From: Betaproteobacteria bacterium | GTDB taxonomy: Bacteria; Pseudomonadota; Gammaproteobacteria; Burkholderiales; Rhodocyclaceae | NCBI GenBank assembly: GCA_009780885.1 | Contig: WQZF01000024.1 | Span: 1-33,582, forward strand | Direction of reading: 5' to 3' | DNA length: 33,582 nucleotides | Shown here: positions 23,351 through 31,919 of the stretch, piece by piece | Layout of the letters: every line of letters begins with the position of its first letter | How positions within the stretch are numbered: position 1 is the first letter of the stretch | Translations under genes and position numbers: made by a program | Notes under the pieces: model-generated | What the model saw: the letters and a program-made list of their open reading frames with translations, nothing else | What the model was told of the DNA's origin: nothing | Databases searched by the model: none

Positions 23351-24634
23351 TCAGGAGTGCGAGGAAGAGTGGAAGTTGTCCTGGGTGTCGAGGTAGCGGA
23401 GATCGTCGTGCCTGCGCTGATGGGCTTCGTGGCGCAACTTGAGCAGATACATGATCCCCGCGACAAGGGCGCCGAAAAGGACAATGACGAAATTGATCGG
23501 CACATGGATCTTGATCATTCCGTAATAAAGGACGGTCATGATCAGGATGGAAAGGTTTTCGTTGAAATTCTGCACTGCGATGGAGTGCCCGGCGCCCATC
23601 AGGATGTGGCCGCGATGTTGCAGCAGGGCGTTCATCGGCACGACGAACAGGCCGGAAAGAATACCGACGAAGAGCAGGAGCCCGATCGCGCTCCACAGGA
23701 CATGCGGCAGGAGCAGGGCGCAAACGACGAAGCCCATCATGATGCCCAGTGGAATGACCTTGAGCGAATCCTTCAATTTCACGTATTTGGCCGCGACGAT
23801 GGCGCCCGCTGCAACGCCGATGGCGACGACGCCCTGGAGCATCGAGGATTGGGAAAGTCCAAGTCCCAGGGCTTCGTCGGCCCATTGGATGATGATGAAT
23901 TGCAGGGTGGCGCCCGCGCCCCAGAACAGGGTGGTGACGCCCAGCGAAATCTGCCCCAGGCGGTCGCGCCAGAGCAGCCCGAGGCAGTGTCCGAATTCGT
24001 GCATCAGGTAGAGGGGATTTTTCTTGAGCGGCTTGTGGTCGACATTGGTTCGCGGGACGTAAAGGTTGAACAGCGCCGCGATGAGGTAAAGAAGGGCGAT
24101 GATCAGGAGCGCCGTTTCGTTGCTTTCGCCCAGGCGCTTGCCGATCAGCGGCAAGTCGAGCCGGGCGACGGTCTGGGCGATTTCGGGGCGGATCAGGAAG
24201 CCGCCAAGCACGACGCCGAGCACGATGGCCGCGACGGTCAGCCCTTCGATCCAGCCGTTGGCCGCGATCAGCAGGCGATGCGGGAGGTATTCGGTGAGAA
24301 TGCCGTATTTGGCCGGCGAGTAGGCCGCCGCGCCAAAACCGACGACGGCGTAGGCAAGGAGAGGGTGGATCGAAAAGAACATCATCGCGCAACCGGCGAT
24401 CTTGATCGTGTTGCTGATGAACATCACGCGCCCCTTCGGCATCGAATCGGCAAAGGCCCCGACGAAGGCGGCCATCGCGACGTAGAAAAAAGCGAAGAAG
24501 GTTTTCAGAAGCGGCTCGTACTCCGGCGGCGCATTCATGTCGCGGAGCGCGGCGATTGCAGCGATGAGGAGGGCGTTGTCGGCGAGCGCAGAGAAGAATT
24601 GCGCTGCCATGATGGTGTAGAAACCTAGAGGCAT
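23351..24634 (-). CDS. lplT: Lysophospholipid transporter (MFS)
   Basis: Flips lysophospholipids to the inner leaflet for re-acylation. 427 residues with about 12 hydrophobic helices. The N-terminal FYTIMAAQFFSALADNALL and the loop GRVMFISNTIKIAGC with YSPAKYGILTEYLP are LplT signatures. The acyltransferase partner (Aas) is not fused and not adjacent. The gene precedes mtfA on the minus strand and is divergent from alr. The His-rich C-terminus (EAHQRRHDD to SSSHS) is not part of the transport core. Confidence 0.9.
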   Translation of the reverse strand: MPLGFYTIMAAQFFSALADNALLIAAIAALRDMNAPPEYEPLLKTFFAFFYVAMAAFVGAFADSMPKGRVMFISNTIKIAGCAMMFFSIHPLLAYAVVGFGAAAYSPAKYGILTEYLPHRLLIAANGWIEGLTVAAIVLGVVLGGFLIRPEIAQTVARLDLPLIGKRLGESNETALLIIALLYLIAALFNLYVPRTNVDHKPLKKNPLYLMHEFGHCLGLLWRDRLGQISLGVTTLFWGAGATLQFIIIQWADEALGLGLSQSSMLQGVVAIGVAAGAIVAAKYVKLKDSLKVIPLGIMMGFVVCALLLPHVLWSAIGLLLFVGILSGLFVVPMNALLQHRGHILMGAGHSIAVQNFNENLSILIMTVLYYGMIKIHVPINFVIVLFGALVAGIMYLLKLRHEAHQRRHDDLRYLDTQDNFHSSSHS

Positions 24635-24765
24635 TGGAAGAAGGAATCCTGATTGCCGCGAGTTATACCATATTCCTTTTCGAGCCTACAGATTGTTTTC
24701 TCATGGATTTCGCAGACAGATTTTTGCATGGAATCGGCGCCCCGGATGTGTTTGAATAGCGGATT

Positions 24766-24798
24766 CGATGTTGTCCCGATGTTGTCCCGATGTTGCCC
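24766..24798. repeat. 11-bp tandem repeat upstream of alr
   Basis: CGATGTTGTCC occurs twice and CGATGTTGCCC once in direct tandem (24766-24798), 40 bp before the alr start. It may be a regulator site or simple slippage. The remaining 130 bp back to the lplT start hold no gene that I can support. Confidence 0.7.
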
Positions 24799-24837
24799 TT
24801 TTGCGCGTTCGTCCACACCGAAGGAGGTTTTCCGCCA

Positions 24838-25950
24838 ATGCCGCGCCCCATCATCGCCCGGATCGACCAGTCCGCGTTGCTCCATAACTACAGCGTCGCC
24901 AAGAATATCGGAAAGAGGACGCGCCTCTGGGCTGTCGTCAAGGCCAATGCCTACGGCCACGGCCTCATGCGTGTCGTCGATGCGCTGCGCGGCCGCGCCG
25001 ATGGTTTTGCGTTGCTCGATATCGAGGAAGCCGCCTTGTTGCGCGAATCCGGGATCCGGCAGCCGATCCTGCTCCTCGAAGGCGTTTTCGAGTGGGGCGA
25101 ATTCCGTCGAGCGGCCGAATTGGGCCTGACGGTCACGATCCATTGCTTCGAGCAGTTGCGCTTTTTCGCCGATATCACCTTGCCGGTGCGCATTCCGATT
25201 TACGTCAAATTCAATACCGGGATGAATCGCCTCGGATTCCGGATCGAGGATTTGCCTCGTCTGCAACAGGAAATCGAGAAGATCGACTCGATCAGCAGCG
25301 TTACGCTGATGACGCATTTCGCCGATGCCGATGGAGAAGGGGGGCTCGGCGAGCAATTGGAGCTTTTCAAACGCATGGCGGAGAGCTGGAAGACGGGGCG
25401 AACTTCCATTTCGCTCGCCAATTCCGCCGCGCTGCTGCGTTTTCCGCAAACGCGCCGGGGTTGGGCGCGGCCAGGGATCATGCTGTACGGATCAAGCCCC
25501 TTCGCAAGGCGAAGTGCGGCGAGGCTCGATCTGCGTCCGGCGATGAATTTCAGTTCGGAACTGCTCGCGGTGCAACGGATCGAAAAAGGCGAACGGGTAG
25601 GGTACGGCGGCATCTATACCGCAGCCAAGCCGATGCGTATCGGCATCGTCGCCTGCGGCTACGCCGACGGCTACCCGCGCCACGCGCCGGGCGACAACGA
25701 GCGCGGAACCCCGATCCTCGTTTGCGGCAAGCGCACGCGCACCATCGGGCGCGTTTCGATGGACATGATTGCCTGCGATGTCACTGACATTCCCGAAGCC
25801 GGCCCCGGCAGCCCCGTCGTATTGTGGGGTGAGGGGATGCCCGCCGAGGAAGTCGCCGCCGCTGCGGGCACCATTACTTACGAGCTTTTCTGTGCCCTGG
25901 CGCCGCGCGTGCCGGTGGCGGAAATTCCTCTCTCTTCCACGCCGGTGTAG
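24838..25950 (+). CDS. alr: Alanine racemase
   Basis: PLP enzyme that supplies D-alanine for peptidoglycan. The PLP lysine is in AVVKANAYGHG near residue 36; the second catalytic base, Tyr, is in RVGYGGIYTA. Other motifs are KFNTGMNRLGF, ANSAALL, RPGIMLYG and GRVSMDMIACDVTD. ATG 24838 follows AAGGAGG with a ten-base gap and gives 370 residues, close to the family. It lies six bases before radA. Confidence 0.96.
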   Translation: MPRPIIARIDQSALLHNYSVAKNIGKRTRLWAVVKANAYGHGLMRVVDALRGRADGFALLDIEEAALLRESGIRQPILLLEGVFEWGEFRRAAELGLTVTIHCFEQLRFFADITLPVRIPIYVKFNTGMNRLGFRIEDLPRLQQEIEKIDSISSVTLMTHFADADGEGGLGEQLELFKRMAESWKTGRTSISLANSAALLRFPQTRRGWARPGIMLYGSSPFARRSAARLDLRPAMNFSSELLAVQRIEKGERVGYGGIYTAAKPMRIGIVACGYADGYPRHAPGDNERGTPILVCGKRTRTIGRVSMDMIACDVTDIPEAGPGSPVVLWGEGMPAEEVAAAAGTITYELFCALAPRVPVAEIPLSSTPV

Positions 25951-25956
25951 TCGCTC

Positions 25957-27363
25957 ATGGCGAAGGCAAAAACCCAGTTCGTCTGCGCCGACTGCGGCGC
26001 CGCCGCGCCGCGCTGGCAAGGGCAATGCCCCGGCTGCGGCGTATGGAACACCCTTGAAGAAACGCCGATCGAGGCATCTTCCGTCGCCGCGCAATCGCGC
26101 CAGGCGCGTTTTTCCGCGCTGGCTCCGGCGGCGAAGCCGAGGATCCTCGCCGAAATCGAGGCCCGCGAAGAACACCGGATTCCTACCGGCATCGCCGAAT
26201 TCGACCGCGCCCTGGGCGGCGGACTGGTCGCTGGCGGCGTCGTGCTGATCGGCGGCGACCCCGGCATCGGCAAAAGCACCCTGCTGTTGCAGGCATTGGC
26301 GGAACTGGCGGCCTCCTGCCAAGCGCTCTATGTGAGCGGTGAGGAATCGGGCGAACAGGTGGCGCTGCGCGCGCGCCGCCTGGCGCTTTCCGGGGACCGG
26401 ATGGCGCGTCTGACCCTCTTTGCCGAAATCAATCTGGAAAAAATCCTCGCCACCCTGCGCGACGAACGCCCGCAGGTAGCGGTCATCGACTCGATCCAGA
26501 CCCTGTGGTCGGAAGCGCTGAGTTCGGCGCCGGGATCGGTGGCGCAGGTGCGCGAATGCGCGGCGCAGCTCACGCGGCTGGCGAAAACCCTCGGAATCAC
26601 GGTGATCCTCGTCGGCCACGTCACCAAGGAAGGCGCGCTCGCCGGACCGCGCGTGCTGGAACATATCGTCGACACGGTTCTGTATTTTGAAGGCGACACC
26701 CATTCCAGCTTCCGCCTGATTCGCGCCTTCAAGAACCGTTTCGGCGCGGTCAACGAAATCGGCGTTTTCGCGATGACCGACCGTGGCCTGAAAGGCGTCA
26801 ACAATCCTTCAGCCCTCTTTTTGTCGCGGCACGGCCAGGAAGTTGCCGGTTCCTGCGTGCTGGTGACCCAGGAAGGCACCCGCCCGCTGCTCGTCGAAAT
26901 CCAGGCCCTGGTCGATTCCGCCTGGGGCAACCCGCGCCGCCTCACCGTCGGCCTGGACGCGCAGCGGCTGGCAATGCTGCTCGCGGTCCTGCACCGCCAT
27001 GCCGGGATTTCCTGCGCCGATCAGGATGTCTTCGTCAATGCCGTCGGCGGCGTCAAGATCACCGAACCGGCAGCCGACCTTGCCGTCCTGCTGGCTATTG
27101 TTTCTTCCTTAAAAAACAAGCCGTTGCCACATAAACTTATCGTATTTGGCGAGATCGGCCTGGCCGGCGAAATCCGTCCCGCGCCACGCGGTCAGGAACG
27201 CCTGAAAGAAGCGGCAAAGCTCGGCTTCACCCATGCGCTGATTCCCCGCGCGAATCTGCCGAAGCAGCCCCATTCCAGCAACGCCGGTATCGAAATCGTC
27301 GCCGTAGACCGTGTGGAGGAAGCAGTGCTGCGCTTGAGGGAAATGGTGCTGGAGAGCGCCTAG
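25957..27363 (+). CDS. radA: DNA repair protein RadA (Sms)
   Basis: RecA-related helicase that extends D-loops and processes recombination intermediates. The N-terminal zinc finger is [18 protein letters not shown]. The RecA-like core has Walker [13 protein letters not shown], Walker B near [10 protein letters not shown], and the RadA hallmark [13 protein letters not shown]. The C-terminal Lon-like domain runs from about residue 290 ([33 protein letters not shown]). 468 residues, standard. It follows alr by six bases, a pairing seen in other betaproteobacteria. Confidence 0.96.
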   Translation: MAKAKTQFVCADCGAAAPRWQGQCPGCGVWNTLEETPIEASSVAAQSRQARFSALAPAAKPRILAEIEAREEHRIPTGIAEFDRALGGGLVAGGVVLIGGDPGIGKSTLLLQALAELAASCQALYVSGEESGEQVALRARRLALSGDRMARLTLFAEINLEKILATLRDERPQVAVIDSIQTLWSEALSSAPGSVAQVRECAAQLTRLAKTLGITVILVGHVTKEGALAGPRVLEHIVDTVLYFEGDTHSSFRLIRAFKNRFGAVNEIGVFAMTDRGLKGVNNPSALFLSRHGQEVAGSCVLVTQEGTRPLLVEIQALVDSAWGNPRRLTVGLDAQRLAMLLAVLHRHAGISCADQDVFVNAVGGVKITEPAADLAVLLAIVSSLKNKPLPHKLIVFGEIGLAGEIRPAPRGQERLKEAAKLGFTHALIPRANLPKQPHSSNAGIEIVAVDRVEEAVLRLREMVLESA

Positions 27364-27439
27364 CAAACCCCCGGTTTCGGGCCATGGGGCGGGGCGCGGC
27401 CCAAATTACAAAAGCGCAATACAACCCCTGCGTCGATTA

Positions 27440-27459
27440 CATATACTGTTCTGTATATG
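27440..27459. promoter_or_regulatory. Palindromic candidate operator upstream of the chemoreceptor gene
   Basis: CATATAC and GTATATG are perfect arms around TGTTCT, about 150 bp before the chemoreceptor start and 77 bp after radA. It could bind a dimeric regulator. It is not a LexA box, since the CTGT-N8-ACAG pattern is missing. The rest of the 247-bp gap shows no gene. Confidence 0.4.
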
Positions 27460-27610
27460 CCTTGGGACAAGCGGATTTCTAATCACATGGCATGGTGACC
27501 CAGCGCATGGCCGCAGTCGGGTTTTTTCCCCCCAGCATTTTTCTGTCGATCCTGACGGGCTTGGCGGCCTTGGCAGGCTTCGCATGCCAAACCGTCCAAA
27601 GGAGCAAATG

Positions 27611-29092
27611 ATGAGAGTCCACAATATCCTGTCAGCATTAAACGGAACGCTGGACGCCATCAAATCCGGTACAGACCCGAAAACAGCCGCCGACCCGTCC
27701 GGATTGCCCTCCGACGAAAGCCGCGTCATGGCAGCGGTTCGTGAAATCATTTCGGAAATTAATGAGCATAATCAATATCAGCTAACCAAATTGGGCCTGG
27801 TCATGGAGGCATCCAAAATCGGCTTGTGGGATATGCAGGTTATCAAGGGAGATCCGGTTAATCCAAACAATACCTTCACATGGTCCGATGAATTCAGGCG
27901 TATGCTGGGTTATTCCAATGAAAAGGATTTTCCCAATATTCTGAGCAGTTGGAGCGATAAACTGCATCCGGAAGACAAGAAAAATACCTTGAATGCCTTT
28001 GCCAAACACCTGCTCGACCGTACCGGAAAAACGCCCTACGATCTTCAATACCGGCTATTGAAGAAAAACAGGGAATATTCCTGGTTTCATGCTTTCGGCG
28101 CCACCATCCGGGATGAACAGGGATACGCGATCAGGGTTGCGGGGGCTGTAGAGGACGTCACGGAAAGAAGGCAGGCCGCGCTCGAAAGGGAAACGGTTTC
28201 GGAACGCCTGAATCTGTTGCAAAAGAGCATTCATATTGCTTTGTGGGACATGCAGGTGGATCCAAAGGATCCGGTTGGCGGACAAAATGAATTCTGGTGG
28301 TCCGCCGAATTCAGGCAACTGCTCGGATTTTCCACCGAACAGGAATTCCCGAATGTATTGAGCAGTTGGAGCGAACGCCTGCATCCCGAAGACAAGGAGA
28401 AAACATTATCTGCCTTTGCCGCGCATCTGATGGATAAAACAGGAAAAACGCCTTATAACATCGAATACAGGGTAAAGCAGAAATCGGGCGAGTACATCTG
28501 GCTCAAGGCGGATGGGGCAACCTTGCGCGACAAGGATGGAATGCCGCTCAGGGTCGTTGGTTCCGTCGAGGATGTTTCCAAAAGGCTCAACAAGGACAAA
28601 CTGGGAACGCATATAGAAAAATTTTCGCAGGGGATCAAGAACATGACCCAGCGAATCGAAACGATGTTGAGCGTGATGAACGGAATTGCCACCGCCCAGA
28701 CGGAAAACCTGAATATTTCCGTGGAAGCCGAAAAGAACGCGGTCGAGACAACATCGATCATTTCCACCATTCAAAAGGTCGCTGGCCAGAGCAACATCCT
28801 GAGCCTGAATGCCTCGATCGAAGCCGCCCGCGCGGGCGATGCGGGCAGGGGCTTTGCGGTGGTCGCCGATGAAGTCCGTAAAATGTCTTCCGAGACGGAT
28901 GAACTGGCCAGCCAGATCGAGATCAAATTGAAATCCATACAATCCTCGGCAAAACAAATCACGAAAGCCATCCAGGACACCACAACCCTGTCCAACGAAC
29001 AAAACGAGACCATCATCAAGCTCAAGGAAGAATTAGGCGAAGTTAACGACATGTACCAAGAGCTTATTACGATGACCGCAAGCATTGCATGA
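27611..29092 (+). CDS. Soluble methyl-accepting chemotaxis-type receptor with two PAS domains
   Basis: 493 residues, with no membrane segment or HAMP domain, so a cytoplasmic sensor. Two PAS_3-like domains (about 55-180 and 190-320) are close copies: [17 protein letters not shown] and [22 protein letters not shown] in both, and [12 protein letters not shown] and [12 protein letters not shown] at their ends. The signalling part (about 330-493) has the conserved tip [20 protein letters not shown] followed by [15 protein letters not shown], which contacts CheA/CheW. It is short, and methylation helices are hard to place. AAAGGAG precedes tandem ATGs at 27608 and 27611; the second has the better spacing. 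No che genes are nearby. The ligand or cofactor is unknown. Confidence 0.85.
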   Translation: MRVHNILSALNGTLDAIKSGTDPKTAADPSGLPSDESRVMAAVREIISEINEHNQYQLTKLGLVMEASKIGLWDMQVIKGDPVNPNNTFTWSDEFRRMLGYSNEKDFPNILSSWSDKLHPEDKKNTLNAFAKHLLDRTGKTPYDLQYRLLKKNREYSWFHAFGATIRDEQGYAIRVAGAVEDVTERRQAALERETVSERLNLLQKSIHIALWDMQVDPKDPVGGQNEFWWSAEFRQLLGFSTEQEFPNVLSSWSERLHPEDKEKTLSAFAAHLMDKTGKTPYNIEYRVKQKSGEYIWLKADGATLRDKDGMPLRVVGSVEDVSKRLNKDKLGTHIEKFSQGIKNMTQRIETMLSVMNGIATAQTENLNISVEAEKNAVETTSIISTIQKVAGQSNILSLNASIEAARAGDAGRGFAVVADEVRKMSSETDELASQIEIKLKSIQSSAKQITKAIQDTTTLSNEQNETIIKLKEELGEVNDMYQELITMTASIA

Positions 29093-29197
29093 CAACCGGG
29101 AATGTTCCGCAGGGGGCAGGTTGCAATACCCACCCGGCAATCAAGGATTGATTTTCAAGCTGTCCAGGATGAGCGAGCTGCGCGGCGAAGAATCTTG

Positions 29198-29274
29198 TTT
29201 TCTAAATTACTTAAATAATAGTCCGCTACAGTAGTGACGTTCAATAATGAATTCTTTAGCCTAATTTAGAAAAA
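29198..29274 (+). repeat. AT-rich palindromic repeat, family A copy 4 (left of brnT)
   Basis: Begins TTTTCTAAATTACTTAAATA and ends AATTTAGAAAAA, with CCGCTACAGTAGTG in the centre. It matches copy 5 at 73 of 76 positions and has the same orientation. It lies 105 bp after the chemoreceptor stop and 65 bp before brnT. Confidence 0.9.
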
Positions 29275-29339
29275 CCTGTAGGCATTTTCAGGAGAGTTTC
29301 TTTGGGGAGTAGCAACAAAAATGTAGTAACATATAAAGT

Positions 29340-29639
29340 ATGAAAACAAAGTTTGTATGGGATCCAGTGAAGGCGGAGAGCAATTTCAGGAAGCGCCGCG
29401 TGCGCTTTGAGACCGCCAGGAATGTTTTCTTCGATCCGTTCGCATTGGTCGAAGAAGTCTGTATTGAGAACGGAGAGCAACGCTGGCAAACCCTGGGAAT
29501 CGCAGATGACTACCTCTTGCTGCTGGTAGCGCACACCGTCCGGAACGACGAGGACGGCACGGAGACCATCCGCATCATTTCGGCACGTCGCGCCGAACCA
29601 AAAGAAAGGAAACGTTATGAGCAAGGACGTTGTTTATGA
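29340..29639 (+). CDS. brnT: BrnT family toxin
   Basis: RelE-fold ribonuclease toxin of a type II module that halts translation by cutting RNA. The 99 residues show the BrnT pattern: FVWDPVKAESNFRKRRVRFE at the N-terminus (the WD..K...N..KH-type motif), ARNVFFDP, a central strand WQTLGIADDYLLLLVAHTVR, and IRIISARRAEPKERKRYEQG at the end. ATG 29340 has no clear Shine-Dalgarno; ATGTAGTAACAT (29321-29332) and ATATAAAG lie just upstream and may be operator and -10. It overlaps brnA by 23 bases, with the toxin first as usual for this family. Confidence 0.9.
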   Translation: MKTKFVWDPVKAESNFRKRRVRFETARNVFFDPFALVEEVCIENGEQRWQTLGIADDYLLLLVAHTVRNDEDGTETIRIISARRAEPKERKRYEQGRCL

Positions 29640-29934
29640 AGTGGACTGGAACAACCCGCCCCCCCTGACCGAAGAGCAGAAGGCCGAACTCAAGTCATTG
29701 GCGGAAATGCCGGACAGCGAAATCGACTTCAGCGACATTCCGCCGCTGGACGAGAATTTCTGGAAGAACGCCGTCCGCAATCCCTTTTACAAACCTACCA
29801 AAACCTCTACCACAGTGCGCGTGGACTCGGACGTGCTGGCCTGGCTCAAAAGCCAGGGCAAGGGCTACCAAACCCGCATCAACGCGATCCTGCGCGAAGC
29901 CATGCTTCGCGCGCTGCGTCACAAGCCAGAGTGA
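29617..29934 (+). CDS. brnA: BrnA family antitoxin
   Basis: Neutralises BrnT and represses the operon. 105 residues: an acidic N-terminal half (LTEEQKAELKSLAEMPDSEI), then the C-terminal ribbon-helix-helix with STTVRVDSDVLAWLKSQGKG and YQTRINAILREAMLRAL. The order, toxin-binding part first and DNA-binding part last, fits BrnA. The start lies 23 bases inside brnT, after AAAGGAAACGTT. A family A repeat begins 34 bp after the stop. Confidence 0.92.
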   Translation: MSKDVVYEVDWNNPPPLTEEQKAELKSLAEMPDSEIDFSDIPPLDENFWKNAVRNPFYKPTKTSTTVRVDSDVLAWLKSQGKGYQTRINAILREAMLRALRHKPE

Positions 29935-29968
29935 TTTCCAAAAGCCCCGGAGTCTTCGGGCAGCTTTG

Positions 29969-30048
29969 AATTTTCTAAATTACTTAAATAATAGTCCGCT
30001 ACAGTAGTAACATTCAATAATGAATTCTTTAGTCTAATTTAGAAAATT
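29969..30048 (+). repeat. AT-rich palindromic repeat, family A copy 5 (right of brnA)
   Basis: Arms AATTTTCTAAATT and AATTTAGAAAATT, centre CCGCTACAGTAGTA. Three differences from copy 4 over 76 bases. Together the two copies enclose 694 bp that contain only brnT and brnA. Confidence 0.9.
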
Positions 30049-30110
30049 GTGCTTCGCAGGGGACGCCGCGATCAAAGTCCAGCCTGTATCTTGAAAATCC
30101 GGTAGTAGGG

Positions 30111-30139
30111 TTGTGCATGATTGAATTGTGCGCTATTTT
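30111..30139 (+). promoter_or_regulatory. Possible promoter of the AbiE operon
   Basis: TTGTGC (30111-30116), a 17-bp spacer and TATTTT (30134-30139). Transcription would start at or next to the ATG at 30146, and no Shine-Dalgarno is visible, so the mRNA may be leaderless. Moderate match only. Confidence 0.35.
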
Positions 30140-30145
30140 TAAAGC

Positions 30146-30904
30146 ATGGATAAAAATTCCAGACACAAATTAATCAAACGACTCCAAACGACCCTTCCCC
30201 GTGGGGCGCCGTTTGATCTGTCCACCCTGGCCTCGCTTGGAGTGTCGCCCCAGCTTGCTGCGCACTATGCCGAGGGTGGCTGGCTCGTGCGTCTGGCCCA
30301 AGGCGTCTACGCCTTTCCCAATGACGATTTCGGGCTGTACGGGGCGCTGAAGTTCCTGCAACAGCGCGTGTCCGGCCTGCACGTCGGCGGCAAGAGCGCC
30401 CTGGCTTTGCAGGGGGTACGGCACAATCTGGGCAGCCGCGAATCACTGGTTCTGTGGGGCGAACCCCGTTTCGTTCTGCCAGCCTGGTTCACCTCCCGCT
30501 TTCCGGCGCGTTACGTCCATGCAAACCTGTTCGGCTGGACGGATGCCACGCTGTCCAGCAAGACCCTGTTTACGCCTCCAGACCTGCCCGATGGCCTGCG
30601 CGTGTCGGTTTCCGAACGCGCCGTGCTGGAATTGTTGTACGAAGCAGGCACCAGACAAAGTCTGGAAGAAGCGCGCAACCTCTTCGATGGCTTGCGCTCG
30701 CCGCGCAAGGAACTGTTGGGGCAACTGCTCTCCTGCTGCACAAGCGTAAAGACCGTGCGCCTGTTTCTCGGTTGGGCACGCGAAACCGGAGTGGCGGATG
30801 CCGATGAGCTTCTGGCGCGGCATTCCTTGCGCACTGGAAGCGAAAAACGCTGGATGAGCCGGCTTGCCGACGGTACCCTGCTGACTCTGAGGCCGCATGG
30901 ATAA
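30146..30904 (+). CDS. abiEi: AbiEi-family antitoxin/transcriptional regulator
   Basis: Antitoxin and autorepressor of the AbiE (type IV) system, which can abort phage infection. 252 residues. The N-terminal wing-helix part reads PFDLSTLASLGVSPQLAAHY and WLVRLAQGVYAFP. The larger AbiEi domain follows, with HVGGKSALALQGVRHNL, LWGEPRFVLPAWF and VSVSERAVLELLYEA. The fold and order match AbiEi proteins that pair with nucleotidyltransferase toxins. Its stop overlaps the toxin start by eight bases, so the two are co-translated. Confidence 0.88.
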   Translation: MDKNSRHKLIKRLQTTLPRGAPFDLSTLASLGVSPQLAAHYAEGGWLVRLAQGVYAFPNDDFGLYGALKFLQQRVSGLHVGGKSALALQGVRHNLGSRESLVLWGEPRFVLPAWFTSRFPARYVHANLFGWTDATLSSKTLFTPPDLPDGLRVSVSERAVLELLYEAGTRQSLEEARNLFDGLRSPRKELLGQLLSCCTSVKTVRLFLGWARETGVADADELLARHSLRTGSEKRWMSRLADGTLLTLRPHG

Positions 30905-31829
30905 AAGCTACGCCGATACCGTCCGCCTGCTTTTGAGCGTCGCGCCCGAAGTCTTTGCCAATGAGATTTTTGCGATGAAGGGCGGCACGGCAATCAACCT
31001 GTTCGTGCAGGAGATGCCCCGCCTGTCGGTGGACATCGACGTGGTCTACCGCCCCTGGAAAGCGCAGCGCGAGGAAGCTTTGAGCGCGATCAACGGCGAA
31101 CTGGCCGCCATTGCGCAGCGGGTTGCGCCGCTCGGCGTGCGGACACGCCTCGTCCGCAGCAGGGAACTTGACGACACCAGGTTGATCGTCGAAAACAACA
31201 GCAGCCAGGTCAAGATCGAAGTTAACACGGTCTTTCGCGGAACGGTACTGCCCGTCGAACGTAAAGCACTGAGCGCCAGGGCCTGTGATCTCTTCGGTGT
31301 CGAGTTCGAGGCGCCGATCCTGGCGCGTGACGAGCTTTATGCAGGAAAACTGGTGGCGGCCCTGGATCGACAGCACCCGCGCGACTTGTTCGACGTATGG
31401 CGGCTCTACGAATCGGGCGGATTATCGGACTGCCTCAGCGACGGCATGATTGAGTGCTTCGTGCTCTACCTGGCCGGGCATAACCGTCCACCGCATGAAG
31501 TACTGTTCGGTAAGGACAAGGAGATTGCCCCGGAGTACGAACGCGCTTTCTCCGGGATGACCGAAGTGGATTGCTCGCTGGAAATCCTGCTGGAGACTCG
31601 TGCCCAGCTACGGCAGGAGTTGCCGCGACGCCTGAGCGCGAACCACAAGCAATTCCTGAGCGGTCTGGTTCGCGCCGAACCTGATTGGTCGCTGCTGCAA
31701 TGCCCACATGCCGCCGAACTGCCCGCCTTGCGCTGGAAACTCGCCAATCTGGAGTTATTCCGCAAGCGGCGTCCCGCAGACTTCTCGGCACAAGCCGATG
31801 CACTTGATGCTGGTCTGGCTCAAGCCTGA
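30897..31829 (+). CDS. abiEii: AbiEii nucleotidyltransferase toxin
   Basis: Toxin of the AbiE system, a nucleotidyltransferase-like enzyme; related toxins add nucleotides to tRNA 3' ends. The NTase signature is present: FAMKGGTAINLFV followed by RLSVDIDVVYRPW, with the two Asp metal ligands in DID. Further blocks are VKIEVNTVFRG (third acidic position), ILARDELYAGKLVAALDR and HPRDLFDVWRLYESGG, all typical of AbiEii. 310 residues, complete. It follows the antitoxin with an eight-base overlap. No prophage genes are nearby, but a BrnT/BrnA module lies just upstream. Confidence 0.92.
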   Translation: MDKSYADTVRLLLSVAPEVFANEIFAMKGGTAINLFVQEMPRLSVDIDVVYRPWKAQREEALSAINGELAAIAQRVAPLGVRTRLVRSRELDDTRLIVENNSSQVKIEVNTVFRGTVLPVERKALSARACDLFGVEFEAPILARDELYAGKLVAALDRQHPRDLFDVWRLYESGGLSDCLSDGMIECFVLYLAGHNRPPHEVLFGKDKEIAPEYERAFSGMTEVDCSLEILLETRAQLRQELPRRLSANHKQFLSGLVRAEPDWSLLQCPHAAELPALRWKLANLELFRKRRPADFSAQADALDAGLAQA

Positions 31830-31857
31830 AATCCGAAAATAGCCCAACTTCTGGCGG

Positions 31858-31888
31858 GCAGGGTGCGCTGCGGATCGGGATAGGATGC
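31858..31888 (+). repeat. GTGCGCTGCGGAT repeat, left of the AAA+ gene
   Basis: CAGGGTGCGCTGCGGAT followed by CGGGATAGGATGC; it matches 33485-33515 with three differences in 30 bases, same orientation. It lies between the abiEii stop and the 3' end of the AAA+ gene. Confidence 0.8.
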
Positions 31889-31919
31889 GACAGGGGACTG
31901 GGTGCGAGCCATTGCGCCC

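Noticed and set aside
23060-24628. 522-residue plus-strand frame opposite lplT and mtfA
   Set aside because: Asp/Gln/His-rich antisense shadow of membrane protein and peptidase genes with clear motifs.
27440-27459. LexA/SOS box before the chemoreceptor
   Set aside because: The palindrome lacks the CTGT-N8-ACAG spacing; kept only as an unnamed candidate operator.
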